DNA of 64,000 bases from Ridgeia piscesae (GCA_025642075.2 JAODUO010001722.1:22501-86500); one strand, 5' to 3'. Shown: positions 1 to 14,407, numbered from the stretch's first letter. Program-made: numbers and translations. The notes: a model not told the origin generated them from the sequence alone.

Positions 1-59
1 CAAACCATACATCATGTATGTATGTATTCGTCGTTTCCTGGTCATACGTTCAGTCGGGG

Positions 60-1800
<1,741 letters not shown>

Positions 1801-1834
1801 GTGCAACGAGACCTGATTCATACGGACGCAATGG

Positions 1835-1842
1835 TATAAATA
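1835..1842 (+). promoter_or_regulatory. Probable TATA box of the Cys-rich secreted protein gene
   Basis: TATAAATA stands about 400 bases before the start codon. A 5' untranslated intron is likely, because a good donor (GTAAGT at 1983) and an acceptor (TTAATTTCAG ending at 2228) lie between the box and the ATG at 2244. Transcription would start near 1865-1870. The splice pair is inferred from consensus only. Confidence 0.5.
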
Positions 1843-2243
1843 CAGAGACAATTTAATTAAACATTACCACTGGCATCAGTTGACGAACTGTCTGTGACAA
1901 CGTAGTCTGCTTGGTAATTAAGACTTTCTACTGCTTTTCTTCTATAATTTTTGCAACGAAATGACAAAACGTCTTACATTTTGTAAGTCTAAACATTGGA
2001 AATGTGAATACAGTTGACAGTAAGGACACGAGGCAAGACCACGATAGTTATATAATTATACTTTATTCGATACGAGCTCTCATAAAATGCACCAATCGGC
2101 CTAGTTGATCGTTAGCTTCAAATGTGTTGCATTAGCTGACACAAACTACAATGTTTAATTGTGACATTAGCATTGTTACGAGAATGTTCAGATGTTATCC
2201 AATTTCCTGACATCTTGCTTAATTTCAGAAAAGAACAGACACC

Positions 2244-4067
2244 ATGGCAAAGTATTTCATCGCGTTGCTGACGCTAGCTGCCGTGTATGCAGCAGAAGGT
2301 AAGACTCACTTGTGCGTGCGATGGACGTGAATGTGTGTACTTTTGCATGTGTGCATTTGCATGTACGCGCAAGCTTGTGTTGGTTGTATGTTGATGCGTG
2401 ATTGCTTATTTCGGTACCGGTGTGTGTGCCTTGCGTGAGGCCAAAATATGGTTTCTGAGCGCACGTATACTGATATATACGACTGGGTTGTCCAGCTGTA
2501 CGAACGCTGCTGGAACGGCTAAGATCTACGATTGCTGCGGAAATCGGGAATGCGTTTCGTGTGTACTTGCGTGCGTGTCTGTGTGATTGCGTTTGCAACC
2601 ACAGCTGCCCGTTTTGAGACGTTCGTACTTGCATGGGCATGTTTTGTGAACGTAACGATGTTGTATTTGATGTACATGGGTGTTCTTGTTTTCGTCGTTG
2701 TAGCGCAATACCGGTACGATGGCTCCTGGAACGGATACGACTATGATTGCTGCAGACATCGTCGGCCCAACTTCTGCTACCCGTCTCTGGTGAAGCCTTT
2801 CCCCTACTACTACCGATGTGTCAACAGGAGAGTTGTGTACGGCCGTTGTGGCGTCAACCAGTGCGTCACTATGTATGGAAGCTGTGGTAAGTCTGATGAC
2901 AGCTTAATGTCGACCTGTGGCTCTATGGGCTTTGAATAAATCAGTGATATGATCAGTATGATAACATGGTGTGCTACATCGTTTTCAATAGGAAATTGCA
3001 TAATATTGACAGTCACATCCTTCAATAGAAATAATATTTGATATCTCCATTCTTTATTACGTTTAACGATATATTTTGTATGACGCGTATCTGAGCATGG
3101 ATTTTTTTATATGTAAGGGCAGTAATTATTATTATTATCATCATCGTCATCATCATTACATATTAATATTGTAAGTACTACTAAGATAGCGTCAAATTAT
3201 CAACACTAATTTCTACGATATATGAATTAATATATTTACTGTTTTCTTTAAACAAATCCCTCAAATTAACTGCTATGCTGCTTGTACTTTTGGCGAAACT
3301 ATTGGAACACAGCCACCATTTAACTGCCAAATTCAGCTGTATAATTGAGTTAAACCTTCAATGCGTTCAATCCGCAAGTTTATATGTGGCTATATTATTT
3401 GTATGTTTAGGACAATGTCGGGATCGCTGCAGCTACACCAGCGGTGTCTACTCTTACTACTCGAGCTACTTCTCCGGTCGCTACTACTACCAGTGTAGCC
3501 GTGGATCAATGTACTACCGCTCGTGTGGACTGAACCAGTCGTACTATCCGGGCCTCGGCCGTTGCGGTTCGTGCACAGTTTATATTTATTCTTATATAGT
3601 TCTAATGACAGTGCGACATACTGAGAACGTGTGTAGTATTCAGATAAACATGTACACTGTCATCTGACTGAACCTGAATATCATTGTCCAGAATAAGAAT
3701 TATTACATCACATGTTTGAGTTCCAAAACCTATTACATTACCATTACTGCTATTGTATTACTCATTGTTATATAAGCTCAAATCTATTTCTTTTTATAGG
3801 CAACATAAATCGATGTTTATTTTATTGCTGGATGCAATGTTGTGATTAGGAATGATAAGTATATTGTATTCCGCAGGTTGCCGAGAGAGTTATTGCGAGA
3901 GGTACAGCGGCTGGCAGGCGACCGTGTGCAACGGATGCGGAGGCTACGTCTTCTGCAGATATGGACGTCCCATTCGCTACAGGAGATGCCCCTGGAACAG
4001 ACGCCACTACGACTGTCACCGCCATCGTTGTGTCAGCAGGTGCAACGGCTGCTGTGGCCGGCGCTAA
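2244..4067 (+). CDS. Secreted Cys/Tyr-rich protein with three peritrophin-like (CBM14-type) modules, four exons
   Basis: Exons at 2244-2298, 2704-2886, 3411-3566 and 3877-4067 join into 194 residues, ending in TAA. Every intron is GT-AG and phase 1, so each of exons 2-4 is one interchangeable module. Residues 1-17 form a signal peptide (MAKYFIALLTLAAVYA). Modules lie at about 19-79, 80-131 and 132-194 with 7, 5 and 11 cysteines. The first two share a YYYxC...C core (YYYRCVNRRVVYGRCG and YYYQCSRGSMYYRSCG), and the third has YVFCRYGRPIRYRRCPWN. This resembles the core of peritrophin/CBM14 chitin-binding domains, with aromatics before the central Cys and a CP or CG after it. The C-terminus is very basic (NGCCGRR). 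A role in extracellular matrix, cuticle, shell or mucus is inferred; chitin binding is not proven. The intron-3 donor (G|GTTCGT) is weak, so exon 3's end is the least certain junction. Confidence 0.85.
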
Positions 4068-4310
4068 GCTGACAAAAAGAAGGTGATAAACTGTATTACT
4101 TACGTCGGCTGGAAGGTTTGTTCTAGATGAACAAAGTATTCTGTACATTAAATTGGTGGCTCCTCGATAGCTACTACCACGGTCTTAGAGCATTGCATTG
4201 TTAATTATACACATTATTACCATGTATGCTGTGATTTTTTTTATTTGTATTGTTCTGAGTATGTTTGACATGGATAACGTGTACGTGTGTACAGTTCGAA
4301 ATACTGTTCG

Positions 4311-4316
4311 AATAAA
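4311..4316 (+). terminator. Poly(A) signal AATAAA
   Basis: Canonical AATAAA 244 bases after the stop codon of the Cys-rich protein gene, followed by a T-rich stretch. It gives a 3' untranslated region of ordinary size. Confidence 0.65.
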
Positions 4317-4319
4317 AAC

Positions 4320-7040
4320 AAATTTTTCTTCTTCTTCAGCAGATTAATGAAAATTGTAATTTAGTAGTTATTTTCATCTTCGATTTCTACTCATTATTTT
4401 TTCATTAGAATATATATTTGTTGTTGTTTATTCACGTGATTCGTTTTAGTTTATAAAACCTTTTTCGAAATGAAATATTTTCGTCTCGTCTAAATCACTC
4501 TTGAAACAGTGTTCGGAAACTAGATATTGTGTTGAACGTTCAGGTATATGTTAACTTCTATTTGACATTATCTTGTATTGTACAGCACCATATAGTATTA
4601 TTTTATAATTTGGTGCTTTATTAATCAGTATATATTTACAGTGATATTGTTTTGGAGAACAATTGTTTATTTCAAACTGTTTGAATTGCATTAAGCACTA
4701 TAAAATTACTTGCGCAATCTTCATTTCAAAACATTGTTATACCAGGTATTCAAGTGCTGTATAAGTGGTATGCTGTGTTTAATTCAAATGCAATATGTGA
4801 CTGTTTCAGTGGCAATCACTGGTCAATGTCTTTCATCAAAGACAGACGGAACAGGCTGGGAGGTGCTGATGGCAGAATAATCGAATATCATCTACATGTT
4901 CGCCTGTAAACAATGACTACGTGAATATTTGGCTACAATAAAACTACTACTATTCAGTTGATATGCTGTGTTAGCGTCATTATTTCAACATGTTTCGAAG
5001 TTATAAAGAACGTTGCTAACCACTATACAACACACCGTGCCTGACAGCATGCATCCTTTCATCAACACATGTATGTTTATTGTATACTTATCACGCTATT
5101 TGTAATTTAAACTCCCACATTCTACGTTTTGTATAATTGTATGCATATTTACTTACCTTTTAAACACATGGCAATGTGAATAGTACAATTAAAATAGCCA
5201 GTAAATTATTAATAATAAACTAATCTTTCAACGTTCAACGTATTTTTTTCTACAAACAATAATTTGCCGTTTAACCACATTTAATAATAAATCGAGAATA
5301 AATGTTAATATGCATTCATATACAGAGACAGACACGCGCACGCTCACACGTACAAACATACTTACACATACCGTTTAGGTATCTAGCTCTCCCTCTCTCT
5401 TACGTCGTTCGTACGTCTCTCTCCCTCTGTGTCTTCTCTGTCTCTCCTCATTCGCTCAATGCGTAATTATTAGGGCGATTCTCGTATTATCCTAATATTA
5501 CAATGACTACGTTTACATGTGTCTAAGCGCATGGAATATAATTGGCTATATTGCCGTGTTTACAAGAAAAAACATATTTCACTAAGCACATGGAAACTCG
5601 CTATAGCTCTTTTTAATTTCAGTTTCACACCGCTCTACGAATAATATATACGAAATATATGAGTGTGTTGGTAGAACGCATATCGGTCATGTTTAAAAAA
5701 CCACGCAAGTTGTTTAAAAATAACCATAGAGCCAAAAACGGTTACACCGATTGGCTGCTGGACTAATATGGGAGATTCACTGTTAATCTAAGGGTTAAGC
5801 TAGGAGACTAGGTGAGGCAAAGCCAAAGCACACATGTGATGGATGCAATGCCCCATATTTTGTCAATAAGATACACACTTATTATCTTATAACATGAATA
5901 CAGCACTGTATTAAATACACGTATAAAATACAGCCTACTTATCAAATGAACAAAGAACGGTATCGCTTCAAGGAAACTGATTGCAGTTCGTATATATTTT
6001 TAGTATAATGCATTACCACATGTATCTATCTGTGGCTTTGCTCGCTTACCAGTCACATAATATGTGTATGATCAGGACAAATATGTGAACACTTCAACTG
6101 TATATAATCAAGTAAGTTTATAAACAAACATCTTTCTACTTTAGAAAATGAGATAAACACGAAGGTACGGTCTCTGAGAACAATTTTATTCAAGGGAGCT
6201 GAAATTAAACCTCAAGTCTCAACTTGGCTCGACGATTTGCGCCTAATACTCTTGCAGAAGTGTCTCCTTCGTTGTATTTGCACTGGTTGGAGTGTCTCTC
6301 GTAGATGTTGATGTAGAATTAATAGTTTTTACAACCCGGTTTCTGTTGTCTTCTGTGTCCTCGTAGTCCGTGTGTTGATGTTGGCTGTCATGTGTAGGCC
6401 TATGATCTCTCGTCTCTCACCCAGGCTTCAGGTGGTAATGATTTTTCGAGCGAAATGTCATGTGGACCTTTGGAATGATAACATTACATAAATACCATGT
6501 GAACTAAACATACACAGTGTAGGCTTCGAAACTAAATTATTATTCTGTGTTCGTTGGCATTTCGGCGAGTTACATCACATGCACCGTTTGACGCTGGCAT
6601 CTTTTACAAGATTGTTAGACTCCGTTGTCTATTTTTATACTGGACCACACGGTTTCTGCCGTACGCAGGTTTTTTTACACATTTTAACCGAATAGTTGTT
6701 AGGAACTTAATAACTTGCGGGATCATTTCACAAGGGTTTTGTTAAAATTCCAAAAAGCCAAATCAATTATGCCAAAATTTAAAAAGCGCCTGCATGGCCA
6801 TACGATAGAAAACACACTGCACTCACCAGTGAAGCGACCATCGCTATAGTAATTGACGACAGTTCCGCCTCCCGATGTTCACGCCTGTGGTACCGCCCAC
6901 TTGATGTATTGCAGAGACATTCAGAAAACCGGAAGTAGTTCGGTTAGTTGTTTTGATTCATCTTCGTTGAGGAACACGTTGTTTATTTTCGACGTCATTG
7001 TTGTTGATGACGATCCACTAGACGGCGGCCTCTGATTGGT
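4320..7040. other. Intergenic, no gene seen
   Basis: AT-rich DNA with short frames only. A CA/CT-rich low-complexity patch lies at about 5325-5455. No domain, splice-linked exon set or RNA gene was recognised. Confidence 0.6.
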
Positions 7041-7046
7041 CACTGC

Positions 7047-7306
7047 ATGCAACTAAGTTCCATATTATACGACACGTCTTAAACATGCAACTTGTTTGAA
7101 ACATACATACTTGCAACTAAGTTGCACATTATACGATATGTTTTAAACATGCAAATTGTTTGAAACAGAAATACATGCAATTAAGTTGCACATTATACGA
7201 TATGTTTTAAACATGCAACTTATTTGAAACAGGAATGCATGCAACTAAGTTGCACATTATTCGATATGTTTTAAACATGCAACTTATTTGAAACAGAAAT
7301 GCAGGC
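7047..7306. repeat. 64-bp tandem repeat, about four copies
   Basis: The AACTAAGTT-type core falls at 7051, 7115, 7179 and 7243, an exact 64-base spacing. Each unit contains TTGCAACTAAGTTGCA, itself nearly palindromic, then TATACGATATG and TTTTAAACATGCAA. The first unit is the most diverged. Confidence 0.9.
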
Positions 7307-7330
7307 AATATGTTGCATGTAATGGCTCTA

Positions 7331-7390
7331 ACACACGGTGCATTTTAGTTGCATGCAACCTCTGCATGCAGCTAAAGTTGCACCGTGTGA
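7331..7390. repeat. Perfect-ended hairpin next to the 64-bp repeat
   Basis: ACACGGTGCA at 7333-7342 pairs with TGCACCGTGT at 7379-7388. The inner arms continue with TTTTAGTTGCATGCA against TGCATGCAGCTAAAGT, leaving a loop of about five bases. The arm shares TTGCATGCAAC with the neighbouring 64-bp units, suggesting a common origin, perhaps a small foldback element. Confidence 0.7.
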
Positions 7391-7407
7391 CGACACCTTT
7401 AAACTTA

Positions 7408-7520
7408 TTAAAGGGACCCAAAAGGGAAAAGTTACATGCTATGCACGTGAAAGAGTTAATAAAAACAAACTATTTTGAACGGTAATCACATTTTAACGTC
7501 AGTGGTTTATTAATTAAAAA
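7408..7520 (+). repeat. Left arm of a widely spaced inverted repeat
   Basis: Begins TTAAAGGGACCCAAAAGGG, continues TGCTATGCACGTGAAAGAG and GAACGGTAATCACATTTT, and ends at GTGGTTTATTA. The reverse complement of 14292-14407 reads through the same landmarks in order with about 80% identity by eye. It is either one end of a 7.0-kb element or one of two oppositely placed copies of a short dispersed repeat. Confidence 0.75.
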
Positions 7521-7544
7521 AAATTGAACACCTTTTCCATCAAG

Positions 7545-9480
7545 TTCGTAAGTCGCGCCATTTTGACTGATGTGTGACGTCGGCAAATGCTTGGTTCATT
7601 GAGAGACAGAGCGGCAACTCTGTATTTAAAATTCCGTTAAAATAATCGCCAGATGGCGCGTCGCGATGTTTACACCCGCTTCGTGTACCCGGCGTGTGAA
7701 GCGAACATGATTTTCGTTCAGAAATAGCTGAATTTCGGTTGCAACGATAAGGGCCAACATTTTCAAGATAGAACTGAACGCGCTGGTAAACAGACCGCCG
7801 AAGCCGAAATGAGAGGCGAGTAACAAGCCGAGGCGACATTGACAAGTGGTCGAAACTCGCTGAAACTTCGAAACACTGACATTGTTTTGATGGCCTCGCA
7901 TTCGATCCCGGGATTCGGCGAGTTTCTTCTTAGTCACAGCCATGCATGATTATTCTCCAAATCAGTGGTGTAGTGTCGGATATGTTATACACAACGTGAG
8001 GTTTCCAATTTGAAACAAATATCATATGGGGTCATGGCTCTGCGATTTATGTCAGCGTGAACAAAGAGTGACAGGCTCGGTCCTTTCGCCCTAGCTTAAA
8101 ACTGTTTTCAGGAATCAATTTCCAAATTGTCCAAAACTGTGACAAAAATGCAGATTAATTGTTGTTTTTCAAATACTGGACTTATTAAATATTAACATAG
8201 CGACTGTGGCATGTTTTTGTATTATTGATATAGCATGACATGTGCGGCTATGAAACAGATGTGTGTCAATCATAGATATAAATAGAACACACCAGTAGAC
8301 GAACTATAGCCATATAGGGGAAAGATTAATTATCTAACTATGTGGTTCAATATTGAGTGTTCTTTTAATAGGCGTGGTATATTTAAAGGGAAGTTTGGAG
8401 CATAATTCTGGAGGGCTAAATAAAAAAGAAAATCACCACCCATGTTCTTTATGAAATCGACTTCATGCTGAATAATAGTTGTTTTTTAGCTGAAATATAT
8501 GTACAGTGGAATGCTAAAACAAATACCAGAACAAGTACACAACTAGCAGAACAAATATTCTAAACTATAACATATGTGGATATATTTATTATATTCTGCG
8601 GTGATCTTAATTGCAATGTAACTTTGTTGTCGAGGTAACCATAATAGTGGCGAGGTAACCATAATAGTAGCCGTCAGGTTCCACATTTATGCACTAATAT
8701 TTCTAATTCATGAAAAATAATTTTAAACATCTGGTTCTGTTTCAGATGTGCCATGATATATTACAAATGGCCATGGATTTTATATTCTGTGTTTGGAGCA
8801 GACAGTGCTTCCAAATGTAACCGGTTAAGACAACTTTCACATGTATCTGCCAACAAAAATGTAAGTATATGTTCATGTATTATAAACAGTGAAATGTGTT
8901 TGCTTCACAATTTATTGACAATGAAAATAACATTAGAGCAACCAGAACACCAAGCAAACTAACATGATACAACATTTATATAATACAAATGATATTTCAT
9001 ACAATGAAAACACCACACATTATTCTATAGTAGAAATATACCCAACAATTAATGTTTAACAGTAACTGATTTAGGATCATTCTAGAATATTTCGAGTAGC
9101 ATGCCCAGTTGTCCACTATGTCAGAACTAAAAAACCGTTCCAATGATTTTATAAAAACACAACATTATTCTACAATGATAATGGTTTGAGTTACCTCCAT
9201 TTTCATATGTCACCTGTCAACACAGTTCTTATATAGTGCGGTATCCAATCCTCAAACATGGGGGAAATTTTGTTTTAAAAAAAAACTTTTTAAGTATCTG
9301 TAATTGATGTTTAGGAATAAAAGTATTGGATCCCTCAAGAGTATTTTTATTAATAAATGTCAATGTATTTGCCCCAAATGTCTGCTTGGGCATTGTCCTT
9401 GTCAAAGTGGTTTATACTTTACTCCCTGGCAGACCTACTTAATTAAACACCATCTCATGACTGTGGGAAGCATCCAGCCA
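7545..9480. other. Intergenic, no gene seen
   Basis: Two overlapping frames of about 100 residues lie on the minus strand at 7540-7943, in a GC-richer stretch, but carry no recognised domain. The rest is AT-rich. A short direct repeat (CGAGGTAACCATAATAGT) occurs twice near 8632-8670. Confidence 0.5.
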
Positions 9481-9489
9481 AGCTGTAAT

Positions 9490-9684
9490 TAATTAATCAA
9501 GACGGTTTGTGTACAAATATCCACCATCGTCTATAGCCAGTTACTTGTTTACACAGCTGAGTGAATTGGAGCAATGACGGGTGAACAGACTTGCCCAAGG
9601 TTCGACACAGCACCACATGGTTTCGTTCTCGTAGTTGAGAGTCTGAAGCCGAGTCCAAAGCTTTAAACCACTGCGCCACTGTAC
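9490..9684 (-). mobile_element. tRNA-derived SINE-like element
   Basis: Read on the minus strand it opens GTACAGTGGCGCAGTGG, a typical tRNA-like A-box head of animal SINEs. It continues with GACTCGGCTTCAGACTC and a degenerate B-box-like GTGTCGAACC, and ends in a TTAATTAATT tail. It does not fold as a tRNA. A related head occurs at 25518 on the plus strand. Confidence 0.5.
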
Positions 9685-9689
9685 ATAGT

Positions 9690-10810
9690 TGATATATTTA
9701 TTTAGGCCTTTTTTTATTTCAGGTGTCCAAGTCGGCATATACAGAGAGTTTTACCTGGTGGATCCATGGCAGGCTTGGTCGAAGGGTACAGAGAGTCATA
9801 CCAGTGTATCCAGCCATAAGATGGAACTTCCGTGCTCTCAGCGGAGAACAAGATATGGGATAACACTCAGCACTTGTTGACTGCTGCCCTTACAAATTAT
9901 CAGTTGATTTGTAAATAAGCAGTTGGATTGATTATGAACAAATCAACTGACTCTTGACACAAGCAGATCTTGTTTCATTAGCTTGGGCATATCTGTCCCA
10001 AGGACTGCAATTCCGACATGGACAGTCATTGTGGGCAGCGGCCAGGCCAGAGTTCTGACAAAGATGTAATTCACCATTCTCTCTTTCTGTCTGCCATGGG
10101 CTGGTGGATCTGCAGGTAAACATACAGCTGTAGTGTCTTCTGAGCTCCAATTGCTTGCGTCCTGAACAGAAAACAGCCATGTTGTCAGGGTTCGCTAGGA
10201 CTTGGCCGGACGTTCTTGCTAGAGCCATGGTTCCATCCCTATAAATAAACAGGACATGCGTAGTGCAAAATATTGACTGTTTAAATTTTACTATGTTTTT
10301 ATATGAAAAAGATCATTCAATCTGCGCCAAAAAAAGCAGCATATATGTTACAGTGTAATAGTGAACAGTGTCCTTTACTTTGGTGCAGTGTGTTGGAAAT
10401 GGCAATATCAACAACCAGGACAGGATTAGGCTAGATACATTTATCAAGAAAGCAAATGGGACTGTAAGGATGGAACGGGTCATGGATAGAGTACAGAAGT
10501 TTTCTGGCAGATGACATACACTCACTAAGATCTTAATTTGACAGCTGACAGATACTGAGTTGCCTTTATTATTGCACAGATAGATAGATGGTGATGCTGC
10601 TCCAGCTGCTGTCTTCATTGAATAGAGATGTGTGTATGTTTGTGTGGTGATACATATTACATAAACTAAGGTTTGATAACTGATTACATGATCACTTAGT
10701 GTTTATGCACTAGAGTTGACAGTGCTCAGTCATGCAATTTCCTAATGTTGGTAAATGTGGTATTGAATACATAATTGGTAAAATAATACTGCGTCTTACA
10801 AACATTTCAC
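9690..10810. other. Intergenic, no gene recognised
   Basis: A 98-residue open frame on the minus strand (9932-10228) is Cys-containing but has no recognised family and no clear splice partners. A 63-residue frame at 9689-9880 follows a TTTTTTATTTCAG acceptor-like sequence; it is also unrecognised. Confidence 0.35.
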
Positions 10811-10817
10811 TCCAGTC

Positions 10818-12807
10818 CAGAGATGGAGTAATCGTACTCGTGTACTTGTACTCGTACTCGAGTACGAGTACTTTTTGAGTTACTCGTACTCGAGTACGAA
10901 GGAAAGTAATCGTACTCGTACTCGAGTACATTACCAAAGTAATTGTACTCACGATTACTTTTCACGATTACATTTTTTTCATATGAACAGTTGCAAGCAA
11001 ATAATATTTGCTTGTCTAATATATTATATTAGACAGATAAAAATGGCAATATTAGAAGTAATCTAATAAATGTAATAATAATCAAGGTATTCATTTTCTA
11101 TTACTGTTGAGCATTTCAGTTAAATAAATATTCAGTCAGATTTCTCTAATTAATACCTTCTCTTCCCAGAGAAGCAACATCTCCTCACCCTCCTGCTTAG
11201 TACAAAGTACAAGTTATATTGTGACAGTCCCCGAGAAGCACTGCAGGAGATAAGCATCCCCTAACATCTTGCTTTGTAATTTTAGAAGCCAGGCCATATG
11301 CCCCACCTGTACCCCGTCAGTTGGTGTGAATGACTGGTCATTTTCCAACATCCAGAATCCTGACTGGGTCTGGGCGGTTAGCTGCTAAATCCCCGTCTAG
11401 TATTATGTTTAATTAAGTGCAAACTGTAAACCTGTCTAAATCCACAACTATTCTGTGTTTGTCCCATCCAGACATGGGGTCAAATACATTGAAATTTATA
11501 TTTAAATACAAATATTCTTAGGTTCAAATACTTTGTATTTAAATACGAATACATTGAAAAGTATCTCAAATACTTTTTCATATATTTTTCAAATACTTTT
11601 CATTTTGTATTACTATGTAAATAAGAAAAGCAAACATATATTGAGACATCTAGTTATAGGCATAATTAGTGTTTGCTCATATGATGACAGGCAGACCAGT
11701 GCTAGGGAGTATTGTTATTGCTAACTGCATCACAGTGACATCTGACTGAAAGACGTAAAGGCCAAAATATATTGTTTGTATGTTAAGCCAGGAGGTCCAT
11801 AATAATATAATGCCTATGTTGCCCTCAGAAGAGAACCCCTGCTAATCATTGCTAATGTTGTGAGGAAGGCTCAACTTCAAAGTCAGCCAGGAAACCAGAA
11901 TAAACTGGTGCCAATTTGAAGCCTGACTAAAGAACAAAAGGGGATATTGACCTATGGTCACTGTTAGGTATTAATCCATCCTCTGGCTCTGAGCAATCAC
12001 AAGTTGTGGTCACTGCAGGGCCATGGGGGAAGCCTGCTGTTAAGTGTCTTCATCAGTAATTAGCAATGTTGGGTGAAGTTGCAGTGCATTAAGGTAATCA
12101 GTTTGGCAGGCATTACATGTGACAGTGAAAAAGAAATGTTGATACTGACAATGTATTTGAAAAAATATTTGAAAAAGTCAAATACTTTAGGAAAGTATTT
12201 AAATACAAATACTTTTAATTCCTAAACATCAAATACAAATACTTAAAACAGTATTTAAATACTTTCAAATACAAATGTATTTGACCCCATGTCTGGACCC
12301 ATCTGATATACTACATATTTGAATTGGATACTCTTTTGAATATTCCCCCTGGTTTTGAAGTGTTGTTATTGTAATGTATTTGATGATGTGTATTTGAAAT
12401 TTGTAAATGCCTCATATTTGTATTTGATTCAGAAACCATAAATTAAGTTATTAATCCAGCGTTAAATGATTCATCCAATACCTGAGAAAGTCGTCTAATT
12501 ATTAATAATAATAACACCTGGATAGTGGATAGCAGTAATCAGTTAGAACATTAGTGACACAACAACAGAACAAGAATGACACCTAGGGATTCCATGAAAG
12601 TCGCCTTTATGTTAGAAACAGGATATTCATTAAAGTAATCATGAAAGTAATCATGATTACATTGTAAAGTAATCGTACTCGAGTATATTGTAAAGTAATC
12701 GTACTCGTACTCGAGTACATTTGTTTTCTGAGTACTCGTACTCATGCATGTTCAAAGTAATCGTACTCGTACTCGAGTACATTTGTATTGTACTCACTCC
12801 ATCTCTG
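10818..12807. mobile_element. Outer nonautonomous hAT-like element
   Basis: The left end reads CAGAGATGGAGTAATCGTAC. The reverse complement of the right end reads CAGAGATGGAGTGAGTACA. Both ends are packed with ACTCGTACTCGAGTACG subterminal repeats (10828-10935 and 12660-12795). A CAG-type inverted terminus with short subterminal motifs is typical of the hAT superfamily. No 8-bp target duplication is visible (CTCCAGTC left, GTATATTG right), so the exact borders are uncertain. There is no transposase frame. A second element is nested inside. Confidence 0.65.
11461..12303. mobile_element. Inner hAT-like MITE with target-site duplication
   Basis: The element runs 11469-12295 (827 bp). Its left end is CAGACATGGGGTCAAATACA and the right end is the exact inverted complement. 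The flanking octamers are GTCCCATC (11461-11468) and GACCCATC (12296-12303), seven of eight identical: the 8-bp duplication expected of hAT. Subterminal regions are rich in AAATACTTT and AAATACAAATAC. No transposase is encoded, so it would have moved with enzyme supplied in trans. It sits inside the outer element at 10818-12807 and is therefore younger. Confidence 0.8.
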
Positions 12808-12809
12808 GT

Positions 12810-14290
12810 ATATTGTTAACTGGCAAAATGTCATATTGAGACATCACGCTAATGTGCATGGTGGATCATCTGACTTACTTGCTAAACCATTGGATTAATT
12901 TTTTTTTGAATTACATTAGTGATTTGCACGACACAATGGTTGAGGGTAGAGAATTCCACTCATTGTGGTGGAGAAGAAACTGGTTCCAAATGTTTACCGA
13001 GTGTTTACCCGAAGATTAGTGTTGTATTGGATAGAGTGATCTTGTGGGATATCTACAAGTCCACGTTCCATCTAGTATATTATGCTAGTCTGTTAATATT
13101 TCTTCTTGTTTGCTCAGTGTGTCCCCAATATTTCAAGAAACTACCAATAAAGGCAATAATATTGCAAATTTGCAAAGTGATTTTTTTTTAAGTACATAAG
13201 TTATGTCTCATCATAGCTAATTATTCATCATTTACTGTAAGCCTGTAACATGTCCTAGTATCAATGTTGTATGAGTATCTGAACTGATACAGCACACACA
13301 ATTTGTAATTTGTTCTCTCACTGAACAAATAACATGAATGATTGAAAACAACATTCGCAATGCTATTTTTTATGTTTGAATAATATGTTTACTGAAAAAT
13401 ATAGCAGTCATGTTGGCACTTTCAGAGCGGTCAACCTGAAAATAGGAACTGCATGCGTAGCTACGAAACTCGAAAGGCAGTACTTTTGAAAATTATTTAG
13501 CGAGTGATATCAAAATGCCTATATTATCGTTCATGCGGATTGACTATGACGTCTACTGTCTGGTTGCATTCAGCTGTTTTTTTGGGGTTATTGACATGTA
13601 GCTTACCTTATTTTTATGCCTCTGTTCATGCAAACGTGATATATACCATTCAAAGTAGGATAAAATAAAAAATAATAATGAATAACAATATCGGACGGCC
13701 TAACTCGCTTGGACCTAGTTAGCGGCTCCATGATCCCGTGTACATACCTTCTAGAACGTTAACTGTGGTGGACGTTTACGAACAATATCAGTATGTACAT
13801 AAGTCATCTCGACAGACATCGCAATGTGTCTAATGGTACAAGATTCAAATAATTTAGATACAGAAGACTTAATAATATTTACTAACTTTCTTGCGCGCTT
13901 TGATGACTTGGCTACGGCGACGGAAGGATTCGACCGGTAACCCGTTTCGACGACTATCGTTGGTGATTAAATATCGCGCTAATATCGTTTGCACAGCTCC
14001 ATTCTTGAAAACTCGACGTCGCCGACGTTTCTGCGGATCTTTACCCAGTATATACGGTGAGAAACATCCTATTCGAAGCAACGTTCTTCGAACGGATGTC
14101 CTTCTTCGAAGTTCGCGTATCTTACAACATTGTGTTTACAACGGCGATAGCATTGACGCACGCAATCGGACACGTGACTTTAAGGCCGGTTCTGCGTGCT
14201 GAGTGGTCAGACCACGGTCAGACAACAGGAAGAGGCGCATCATGGACGCCTCTATGAAGCCGATGATTTCAGTAAAATTATCCACTTTGG
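12810..14290. other. Intergenic, no gene recognised
   Basis: AT-rich DNA. A 103-residue basic frame on the plus strand (13891-14202) and a 70-residue frame opposite it both contain an Arg run, but no domain was recognised. Confidence 0.4.
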
Positions 14291-14291
14291 A

Positions 14292-14407
14292 ATTATTTTA
14301 CTAATAAACCACTAACGTTAAAAATGTGATTACCGTTCAGAATGGTTGCTTTGTATTAGCTCTTTCACGTGCATAGCACTTAATATTTCCCTTTTGGTTC
14401 CCTTTAA
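14292..14407 (-). repeat. Right arm of the widely spaced inverted repeat
   Basis: Inverted partner of 7408-7520, ending TTCCCTTTAA. See the left arm for landmarks. Confidence 0.75.

Noticed and set aside
9490..9684. tRNA gene
   Set aside because: It has an A-box-like head, but no full cloverleaf and a degenerate B-box; a tRNA-derived SINE fits better. No real tRNA gene was seen in the window.
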